Source: Thermoleophilaceae bacterium (GTDB taxonomy: Bacteria > Actinomycetota > Thermoleophilia > Solirubrobacterales > Thermoleophilaceae). From it: 8,432 bases of DNA. Positions 1 through 5,154 of this stretch are shown piece by piece. Positions within the stretch are counted from its first letter, which is position 1. Every line of letters starts with the position of its first letter. The DNA lies in contig JACCZR010000102.1 in assembly GCA_013695855.1 (NCBI GenBank), positions 1-8,432 on the forward strand. The letters are read 5' to 3'. Under the pieces are notes generated by a model that saw nothing but the letters and a program-made list of their open reading frames with translations, did no database searches and was not told the origin of the DNA. The position numbers and the translations under genes were made by a program.

Positions 1-261
1 GGTGGACACGGCCACCTGGGCCGCAGCGGTGATGGCGAAGACCGACACGACCACCAGCTGCGCCGCCCGGCCGAGCGGCACGGCGAAGTCCATCTGGTGC
101 GCGGTGCGATCCAGGCGCTCGCGGACGCGCTGCCAGCGAGCGGTGCGGACGGTTCGGGCCGCAAGCGAGCGCCGGGGGCCGGTCTGGTCGGAGCGCAACA
201 GCTCCAGGTGCTCGAGCCACGCATAATCACGTAACCAAACAGAGCGCCGGCGTGTCTGCAC
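1..261 (-). CDS. N-terminal part of an unrecognised membrane protein (runs off left edge)
   Basis: An open minus-strand frame begins at a GTG (261-259) and reads 87 codons to the window edge without a stop. Third positions are mostly G/C, whereas the opposite strand gives a Cys/Arg-rich nonsense-like peptide, so this strand is the better coding candidate. Residues 8-60 form a basic, probably helical cytoplasmic segment (WLRDYAWLEHLELLRS, then many Arg). Residues about 65-85 (AAQLVVVSVFAITAAAQVAV) look like a transmembrane helix. I do not recognise a family. The start is uncertain: no clear Shine-Dalgarno precedes the GTG, and the first six residues look atypical. The gene is divergent from the operon that begins at 309. 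Its product may be another envelope protein, but that is inference only. Confidence 0.5.
   Translation of the reverse strand, partial: MQTRRRSVWLRDYAWLEHLELLRSDQTGPRRSLAARTVRTARWQRVRERLDRTAHQMDFAVPLGRAAQLVVVSVFAITAAAQVAVST
222..227 (+). promoter_or_regulatory. Candidate -10 element (CATAAT) in an AT-rich patch ahead of the membrane operon
   Basis: The stretch 221-245 is distinctly AT-richer than the surrounding DNA, which is roughly 70% GC. It contains CATAAT, a 5/6 match to a sigma-70-type -10. It lies 81 nt before the ATG at 309. No convincing -35 is seen at 16-18 nt spacing. The opposite strand of the same patch reads GATTAT, so it could also serve the divergent left-edge gene if that gene starts further inside. 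This is a weak call made from base composition and one hexamer. Confidence 0.25.
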
Positions 262-308
262 AGACGACCAGAGGGTTTCGACCGCACACGAGAGGGGAGG
301 GTGGGCGC

Positions 309-710
309 ATGGCACAGGAAAACTTGAATGATCTGCCGGTAGGCGACCTGGTGCAGCGGATGTCCCAGCAGACGGCCACTCTCGTCCGCAAGGAGCTCGA
401 GCTGGCCCAGGTCGAGATGAAGGAGAAGGGCAAGCGGGCCGGGATCGGCGTGGGGCTCTTCGGAGGGGCGGGCCTGGTCGCGGCCTACGCGGTCGGAGCG
501 CTCATCGCGACGATCATCCTGGTACTGGCGACCTTTCTCGAGGGCTGGATCGCCGCGCTGATCGTGACCGTTGTGCTCTTCGCCATTGCAGGCGTCGCGG
601 CTCTGATGGGCAAGAAGCAGGTCGAGCAGGCCACGCCGCCCCAGCCTGAGCAGGCGATCGAGAGCACCAAGCGAGATGTCGACGAGGTCAAGGGGAGGGC
701 GAGCCGCTGA
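309..710 (+). CDS. Holin-superfamily-III-like membrane protein (PF07332-type), 133 aa
   Basis: The protein is small. It has an N-terminal amphipathic, charged helix (residues about 8-42, with the LVRKELELAQVEMKEKGKRAG pattern), two hydrophobic segments (about 45-76 and 80-100), and a charged C-terminal tail that is probably cytoplasmic. This layout and the 'L.rkElelAk.E.k' segment match the actinobacterial 'phage holin family protein' group. These proteins are chromosomally encoded, and their name rests on similarity, not shown lysis activity. I chose ATG 309 because a GGGGAGGG-like Shine-Dalgarno (about 294-302) lies 6-8 nt upstream. A longer frame from 252 would add 19 residues of unlikely sequence. 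It is the first gene of a four-gene run and its stop overlaps the next start (TGATG). The actual role is unknown; an envelope or cell-surface function is likely. Confidence 0.8.
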   Translation: MAQENLNDLPVGDLVQRMSQQTATLVRKELELAQVEMKEKGKRAGIGVGLFGGAGLVAAYAVGALIATIILVLATFLEGWIAALIVTVVLFAIAGVAALMGKKQVEQATPPQPEQAIESTKRDVDEVKGRASR

Positions 711-1078
711 TGAGCGCCGAGGAACAAGCGGGTGAGCAGCACGCCGCAGAGCAGGCCAAGACGACCGGGGAGCTCGAGGAGAGCCGCGAGCAGGAGGCCC
801 AGAGCCCCGAGGAGATCCAGGCCGACATCCAGGAGACGCGCGAGGCGCTCGGCGAGACCGTCGAGGCCCTGGCGCACAAGACCGACGTCAAGGCCCAGGT
901 CGACGAGAAGAAGGAAGAGGTCAAGGCGCAGGTTCGCGACACCCAGGCGCAGGCCCAGGCCAAGCTGGGGGACCTCGGCGAGCAGGCCAAGCAGAACCAG
1001 ACGCCGATCACCGCCGGAGCGGGAGCGGTCGTCGCCCTCCTGCTGCTGATCTTCCTGCTGCGCCGGAGGTCGTCGTGA
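710..1078 (+). CDS. DUF3618 family protein, 122 aa, C-terminal membrane anchor
   Basis: Residues 1-32 are very Glu/Gln-rich and probably disordered. Residues 33-62 (SPEEIQADIQETREALGETVEALAHKTDVK) carry the DUF3618 pattern of an I.aDIe.TR..Lg.TveaLa.K.dvka motif. Residues 63-95 continue as a charged Gln/Ala/Lys helix, likely coiled coil. Residues about 100-117 form a single transmembrane helix ending in RRRSS, which suggests a tail-anchored protein with its bulk in the cytoplasm. The ATG overlaps the stop of the upstream gene by one base, and a GGGGAGGG Shine-Dalgarno at 692-699 lies 10 nt upstream. The stop overlaps the GTG start of the next gene, so translation is probably coupled. Family function is not established. 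In Actinomycetota these genes typically neighbour holin-like and YihY genes, as here. Confidence 0.85.
   Translation: MSAEEQAGEQHAAEQAKTTGELEESREQEAQSPEEIQADIQETREALGETVEALAHKTDVKAQVDEKKEEVKAQVRDTQAQAQAKLGDLGEQAKQNQTPITAGAGAVVALLLLIFLLRRRSS
1065..1070 (+). promoter_or_regulatory. Shine-Dalgarno GGAGGT that fixes the DUF4235 start at GTG 1075
   Basis: A perfect GGAGGT lies 4 nt before GTG 1075, inside the end of the DUF3618 gene. No comparable site precedes GTG 1113, the only start that gives an unbroken downstream frame. The site therefore argues that the original start was 1075 and that the reading frame between 1075 and 1113 is interrupted. Confidence 0.6.
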
Positions 1079-1334
1079 AGTTCCTCTACGCGCCATTCGG
1101 GACATCTTCGGTGTGATCGGCGGCCTGATCGGCGGCCAGATCTTCAAGCTGGTCTGGAAGCGGATCGCCGACGAGGACGACGCTCCGGACGCCCGCGAGT
1201 CGGAGTACGGCTGGGGCGAGGTGCTGCCGGCGGCCGCTCTACAGGGGGCGATCTTCGCCCTGGTCAAGGCCGCGGTGGACCGCGGCGGCGCAAAGGGCTT
1301 CGAGCGACTGACCGGCGTTTGGCCGGGCGACTGA
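1075..1334 (+). pseudogene. DUF4235 family membrane protein gene with an N-terminal frameshift
   Basis: From GTG 1075 the frame reads MKFLYAPFG and then meets TGA at 1114. The other frame reads IFGVIGGLIGGQIFKLVWKR from about 1104 on and continues to the TGA at 1332-1334. Joining the two gives an 86-residue protein with the DUF4235 layout: a short 'mKflY.PfG' start, a Gly-rich hydrophobic helix, a QIFK.VWKRI segment, an acidic linker (ADEDDAPDAR), and a second hydrophobic part (VLPAAALQGAIFALVKAAVDR). One missing base near 1102-1103 (for example ATC reduced to AC) explains the break. If the lesion is real, translation could only restart at GTG 1113, which lacks a Shine-Dalgarno, giving 73 aa without the first segment. 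It could equally be a sequencing or assembly error, in which case this is an intact gene. It overlaps the DUF3618 stop by 4 bases (GTGA) and precedes the YihY gene by 13 bases. Confidence 0.7.
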
Positions 1335-1347
1335 GGAGGGCTCACAG

Positions 1348-2367
1348 GTGGCGGCCGACAACGTGAACAAGAACGATCTGCGCCGCAGCGAGCGGGAGAC
1401 GATCGAGGCCAAGGAGCGCGGAGGAGCGCCGGCCGAGCGGACCCCCGACAGCCCCACCGAGCTCTCGGGGACGTCCAAGAAGGAGACGTTCAAGCGGACC
1501 TTCAAGGAGTTCTCGGCCAACGATGGGACCGACAAGGCAGCGGCGCTCACCTACTACGGGATCCAGGCGCTGTTCCCGGCGCTGATCGCGCTCGTCTCGA
1601 TACTCGGCCTGATCGGGACATCGGCCACCCAGCCGCTGATCGAGAACCTCGGCACGGTCGCGCCCGGAGCGGCCAAGGACATCATCGCCAACACGCTCAA
1701 CAACCTGTCCAAGAGCCAGGGCGCGGCGGGCGTGGCCTTCATCATCGGCCTGCTGCTGGCGCTGAACTCCGCTTCCAGCTACATCTCCGCCTTCTCGCGC
1801 GCCTCGAACGCCATCTACGAGGTGGAGGAGGGCCGGCCGGTCTGGAAGCTCAAGCCGGCACAGATCGGCACCACGCTGGTCCTGCTGCTGCTGCTCGTGC
1901 TGGTGATCGTGGGCGTGTCGGTCTCCGGGCCGATCACCAAGGAGCTGGGCAACCTGATCGGGGCGGGGGACAGCTTCGCCACCATCTTCGACATCGCGAA
2001 GATCCCGGTGATCCTGCTGGTTGTCTCGTTCATGTTCGCCTTCCTTTACTGGGCGGCGCCGAACGTCAAGCAGCCGGGCTTCAAGTTCTTCAGCCCCGGC
2101 GGGGTGCTCGCTCTCGTGGTGTGGATCGTGGCCTCGCTGCTGTTCGCCCTCTACGTGGCGAAGTTCGCCTCCTTCAACAAGACCTACGGCCCGCTGGGCG
2201 GGATCATCGTGTTCCTGGTCTGGCTCTGGATCACAAACGTGGCGGTTGTGCTCGGCGCCCAGTTCAACGCCGAGCTGCAGCGAAGCCAGCAGATCGAGGG
2301 CGGCCACGAGGCGCCGCTCGACCAGCCCTTCCTCGAGCCGCGCGATGTGAGCAAGCTCCGGAAGTGA
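1348..2367 (+). CDS. YihY/virulence factor BrkB family membrane protein, 339 aa
   Basis: A charged cytoplasmic N-terminus (1-55) is followed by the family signature NDGTDKAAALTYYGIQALFPALIAL (about 59-83). Six hydrophobic segments follow at about 71-90, 127-147, 172-195, 216-236, 249-270 and 282-305. Other family hallmarks are NSASSYISAFSRASNAIYEV (140-159), the P-N-V-K segment after helix 4 (238-241), FFSPGG (247-252), and FNKTYGPLGGIIVFLVWLWI (276-295). The tail is short and charged. These proteins were once called ribonuclease BN by mistake; the true role is unsettled, and export or transport has been proposed. The GTG start is supported by GAGGAGGG at 1333-1340, which overlaps the upstream stop codon, with a 7-nt spacer. 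It is the last gene of the membrane operon. Family assignment is secure; function is not. Confidence 0.9.
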   Translation: MAADNVNKNDLRRSERETIEAKERGGAPAERTPDSPTELSGTSKKETFKRTFKEFSANDGTDKAAALTYYGIQALFPALIALVSILGLIGTSATQPLIENLGTVAPGAAKDIIANTLNNLSKSQGAAGVAFIIGLLLALNSASSYISAFSRASNAIYEVEEGRPVWKLKPAQIGTTLVLLLLLVLVIVGVSVSGPITKELGNLIGAGDSFATIFDIAKIPVILLVVSFMFAFLYWAAPNVKQPGFKFFSPGGVLALVVWIVASLLFALYVAKFASFNKTYGPLGGIIVFLVWLWITNVAVVLGAQFNAELQRSQQIEGGHEAPLDQPFLEPRDVSKLRK

Positions 2368-2372
2368 TTTGA

Positions 2373-2388
2373 GCGGCCTCCCGGCCGC
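2373..2388 (+). terminator. GC hairpin after the membrane operon, possible terminator
   Basis: GCGGCC (2373-2378) and GGCCGC (2383-2388) are perfect inverted repeats around a TCCC loop, 5 nt after the YihY stop. No T-run follows, so this is at best a non-canonical terminator or an mRNA-end stabilising hairpin. It lies in the 108-bp gap between two convergent genes (2368-2475), where I see nothing else. Confidence 0.3.
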
Positions 2389-2475
2389 CGGACTGACGTA
2401 CTGCGCACCACTCTCGTGGCCGCCTCGACGTCACCGGCGGCGAACGGCTCCAGCCGGTACGCGCCACGAGCGACC

Positions 2476-3366
2476 TCATCCAACCGACGCCTGTGGGCGC
2501 GCCGCCCGCGACGTGTTCTCCACGATGGCGTCGATCACCTGCCGCCACATCTGGCGCGGCACGTCGTGGGCCATTCCCTCGAGCTCGACCAGGTGGGCGC
2601 CGGGTATCGCCGCCGCGGTGGCGCGCCCGGCCCGCGGGGGCACGAGCGGATCCTTCGTCCCGTGCAGCACGACCGTGGGCAAGTCCAGGCGCCTTAGCTG
2701 CTCGGTCCGGTCACCCGAGGTCTGGATGGCCACCAGCTGGCGCATGACGCCGATCGGGTAGTGGCAGCGGTCGTAGGCCTCGCCGGCCTGGCGCCGGGTA
2801 CGAGCCTCGTCTAGCCACTGCCGGCTGCCGATCACCTTCTGGACCCGGACCGAGAAGTTCACGAACGCGTCGCGGTCACTGGGCGCCCCCCGCAGGATCA
2901 CGGCCAGTGCCCGCATGCGCGGCAGGCCCACGCGGCGGTTGCCGGTCGTCGAGAGCATCGAGGCCAGCGAGAGCACGCGGCCCGGGTGGTTGATGGCCAG
3001 CGACTGGGCGATCATGCCGCCCATCGAGACGCCGGCCACGTGGGCGGTCGGCAGCTCGAGGTGGTCCAGCAGCGCCGCCGTGTCGTCCGCCATGTCCCAC
3101 AGGGTGTAAGAGCGCGACCCGGTGAAGCCCGCGGCCGCGGCCAGGACGTTGGGCCTGGGGCCGCCTCGGACCTTCGTCGACAGGCCGCAGTCGCGGTTGT
3201 CGAAGCGGATCACGAGAAAGCCCCGCTCGGCAAGCCCCTCGCAGAACTCACGGTCCCAGTGGATGAGCTGGAAGCCGAGGCCCATGACGAGCAGCAGCGG
3301 CGGGTCGGAGGGATCGCCGAAGGTCTCGTGCTCGATCGAGATTCCGTCTCGGACCTCAGCGTTCAC
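2476..3366 (-). CDS. Alpha/beta-fold hydrolase, esterase-like, 296 aa
   Basis: The protein has the full alpha/beta-hydrolase layout. There is an oxyanion-loop region VMGLGFQLIHW (27-37), the conserved FDNRDCGLS (55-63), the nucleophile elbow GVSMGG with Ser114, the acid in HGTKDPLVP (Asp239), and the base in GMAHDVP (His267). The lid lies roughly at 140-215. There is no signal peptide, so it is likely cytoplasmic. The 'W..eFc..La..Gf.VIRfDNRD.GLSt' segment resembles the LipG-like and RdmC-like methylesterase/carboxylesterase subgroup. Substrate cannot be read from sequence. The start is GTG 3366, with GGAG about 8 nt upstream and the normal N-terminal strand directly after it. It converges with the YihY gene and diverges from the subtilase gene, so it is probably transcribed alone. 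Confidence 0.85.
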   Translation of the reverse strand: MNAEVRDGISIEHETFGDPSDPPLLLVMGLGFQLIHWDREFCEGLAERGFLVIRFDNRDCGLSTKVRGGPRPNVLAAAAGFTGSRSYTLWDMADDTAALLDHLELPTAHVAGVSMGGMIAQSLAINHPGRVLSLASMLSTTGNRRVGLPRMRALAVILRGAPSDRDAFVNFSVRVQKVIGSRQWLDEARTRRQAGEAYDRCHYPIGVMRQLVAIQTSGDRTEQLRRLDLPTVVLHGTKDPLVPPRAGRATAAAIPGAHLVELEGMAHDVPRQMWRQVIDAIVENTSRAARPQASVG

Positions 3367-3410
3367 GTAGCGGACTCCACCAGCCCTCCTCGAGCTCGCG
3401 CTGGGGCGAT

Positions 3411-3439
3411 CTCGATCGTCCCCCGGCGTCGATCGCGAG
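3411..3439. repeat. Imperfect inverted repeat in the hydrolase/subtilase divergent intergenic region
   Basis: CTCGATCG (3411-3418) and CGATCGCGAG (3430-3439) face each other across an 11-bp spacer with one extra base in the right arm. CGATCG is itself palindromic. The repeat lies midway in the 141-bp gap (3367-3507) that must hold the control regions of both divergent genes. It could be an operator for a dimeric regulator or chance in GC-rich DNA. No clear -10/-35 pair is visible for either gene. Confidence 0.25.
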
Positions 3440-3507
3440 GACCCTCGGCTCGCTCACGGGCCCACCGTACCGCGACCCCGGGGCCGTGACCGTGTTCAAT
3501 TGGGCGG

Positions 3508-5133
3508 ATGGCGCGGACCGCACGACCCCTGTTGCTCGCCTTGATGGCGCTCGTCGTGCTCTCGCCCGCGGCGAGCGCCCGGGTCGAGCGCACCGGCCGC
3601 TACCTGGTGACCTTCGACGAGAAGCGAACTGCGCGCTCGAGTGCCCTCCTGCGAGAGGTACTCGACGACACGGGCGTCAGGCGCGCGGGCGACGGCGTGC
3701 CCAAGCTCGGCGTGGCCACCGTCAAGGGCTCGGCCGAAGCCATCGCCGAGCTGCGCCGCGACCCGGCGGTCAGGAGCGTCTCGGTCGAGTACCGCCGTGA
3801 GCTTCGCCGCACCCCGAACGATCCGGCGCTGGGCGGCCAGGAGGCGGGCGCTCCCGCCGGGACGGTGCCGCAGTGGTGGCTTCGCCGGCAGAGCTTCCCC
3901 GCCGTCTGGGACGTGACCACCGGCTCGGGCGCGCTGGTGGGCGTGATCGACTCGGGCATAGACGGAGGCCATCCCGAGCTGGCAGGCAAGATCGCCTCCA
4001 CCGCCGAGCTGGGCACCTCCACGGGCGCGGGCTTTGACGGGGACGGCCACGGCACTCACGTGAGCGGCCTGGCGTGCGCGAACACCAACGACGGCCGCGG
4101 CGTGGCCGGTGCGGGGTGGGGCTGCAGGATCGCGCTTGTCAAGGCGCCGCTGCTGCGCGACGAGGACATCGCCGAGGGCATCCGCATCGCGGTCGATCGA
4201 GGAGCCAACGCGATCAACATGAGCTTCGGCGGCGGGCCCGGCACCGCCGTCCTCAGCCAGGCCATCGACTACGCCGTGCAGCGCAACGTGGTGCTGGTGG
4301 CCTCGGCCTCGAACAATCCGGTGACCGACCAGGGCGCCCCGGCCTCCGAGCTCCAGCCGGGCGACGCGCCGAACATCGACGCGGGCCGCGGCCTGGTGGT
4401 CACCGGCGCCGACTTCAGCGACCGCAACGCGGGCACCGGCACCGGCTCGCAGATCTCCGTCGCCGCCTACGGCTTCTACGACGGGATCCCGCCCTACGCC
4501 GGCCCTCCGGGCCTGCTCTCGACCTATCCGGGCAACCCGACCGAGCGCACCGAGGGCCTCCTGAGCTGCGGCTGCCGCGCCAGCCTGGCGGGCGATTCGC
4601 GCTACGCGCGCCTAGAGGGAACCTCGATGTCGGCGCCCCAGGTGACCGCCCTGGCTGCGCTGATCGGCCACCTCAACCCGGCCCTGACGGTGCGCGAGAA
4701 GCTGCGCATCATCAAGGCGACCGCCCGCGGGCGCGGGTCCTGGAACCCCTCGCTGGGCTTCGGGATCATCGATGCCGGGCGGGCCGTGGACGTCGCGCGG
4801 CGCGTGGATCGCCGCGCGCCGGAGTCACGCCTGCGAGCCACTCGGAGAGCCAGGGTCAAGGCCGGCTCGCGCCGGGTCCGGGTCCGCCTGCGCTGGCGCG
4901 GGAAGGACCCCGCCGGCCGGGCGGGGCTCGTCGCGTCGGGCGTGCGTTCCTACGACGTGTTCGTCAAGCGCGGGCGCGGGCGCTACCGCCGCATCCGGCG
5001 CGCCACCCGGCGGCGAACGACCGTGGTCGGGCTGAGGCGCGGCACCTACCGCTTCTACACCCGCGACCGCGACCGCGCCGGCAACCTCGAGCGCGCGCCA
5101 CGGCGGGCGGACACCCGCGTGGCAGTGCGCTAG
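3508..5133 (+). CDS. Secreted subtilisin-like serine protease (S8 family), 541 aa
   Basis: This is an exported endopeptidase precursor. Residues 1-24 are a signal peptide (MARTAR, a hydrophobic core, then AASA) with likely cleavage after Ala24. Residues about 31-97 match an I9-type inhibitory propeptide (RYLVTFDE...AVRSVSVEY). The linker carries PNDP (103-106). The S8 catalytic domain follows, with Asp148 in VIDSGID, His181 in DGHGTHVSG and Ser373 in GTSMSAPQ. Asn269 in VASASNN is the likely oxyanion residue. Four cysteines (190, 206, 354, 356) could form disulfides. The catalytic domain ends near 432. Residues 433-541 are an Arg-rich, probably Ig/Fn3-like module ending in RGTYRFYTRDRDRAGN. 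ATG 3508 is chosen because it directly gives the signal peptide; the Shine-Dalgarno is weak (GGGCGG). The gene stands alone between oppositely oriented neighbours. Substrates are unknown; nutritional proteolysis or processing of envelope proteins are both possible. Confidence 0.92.
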   Translation: MARTARPLLLALMALVVLSPAASARVERTGRYLVTFDEKRTARSSALLREVLDDTGVRRAGDGVPKLGVATVKGSAEAIAELRRDPAVRSVSVEYRRELRRTPNDPALGGQEAGAPAGTVPQWWLRRQSFPAVWDVTTGSGALVGVIDSGIDGGHPELAGKIASTAELGTSTGAGFDGDGHGTHVSGLACANTNDGRGVAGAGWGCRIALVKAPLLRDEDIAEGIRIAVDRGANAINMSFGGGPGTAVLSQAIDYAVQRNVVLVASASNNPVTDQGAPASELQPGDAPNIDAGRGLVVTGADFSDRNAGTGTGSQISVAAYGFYDGIPPYAGPPGLLSTYPGNPTERTEGLLSCGCRASLAGDSRYARLEGTSMSAPQVTALAALIGHLNPALTVREKLRIIKATARGRGSWNPSLGFGIIDAGRAVDVARRVDRRAPESRLRATRRARVKAGSRRVRVRLRWRGKDPAGRAGLVASGVRSYDVFVKRGRGRYRRIRRATRRRTTVVGLRRGTYRFYTRDRDRAGNLERAPRRADTRVAVR

Positions 5134-5154
5134 CAAGCACGCACCCGTGCGCTA
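5131..5154. terminator. Hairpin spanning both stop codons of convergent genes, candidate bidirectional terminator
   Basis: TAGC (5131-5134) pairs with GCTA (5151-5154), and GCAC (5137-5140) pairs with GTGC (5147-5150). This leaves an AA bulge and a 6-nt loop. The outer arms contain the TAG stops of the subtilase (plus) and of the acyltransferase (minus), which are only 18 bp apart. There is no T-run on either side. The structure is short, so termination activity is a guess; it is the only candidate in this gap. Confidence 0.3.

Noticed and set aside
1096..1105. Programmed -1 ribosomal frameshift as explanation for the DUF4235 break
   Set aside because: No X-XXY-YYZ slippery heptamer or evident downstream stem-loop is present, and restoring a single base recovers the family-like sequence more simply.
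309..1334. Prophage remnant suggested by the holin-like gene
   Set aside because: No endolysin, structural, integrase or attachment-site sequence is nearby. The gene sits in a chromosomal operon with DUF3618 and YihY genes, as is usual for this non-phage group.
485..1345. Long minus-strand open frame (286 codons) opposite the holin/DUF3618/DUF4235 genes
   Set aside because: It is antisense to three well-supported family genes. Its Leu/Gly/Asp-rich repetitive composition is typical of a GC-rich antisense shadow.
1342..2307. Minus-strand open frame (321 codons) opposite YihY
   Set aside because: It lies wholly inside the YihY gene and is rich in Arg/Asp/Glu/Gln/His with no domain pattern, so it is an antisense shadow.
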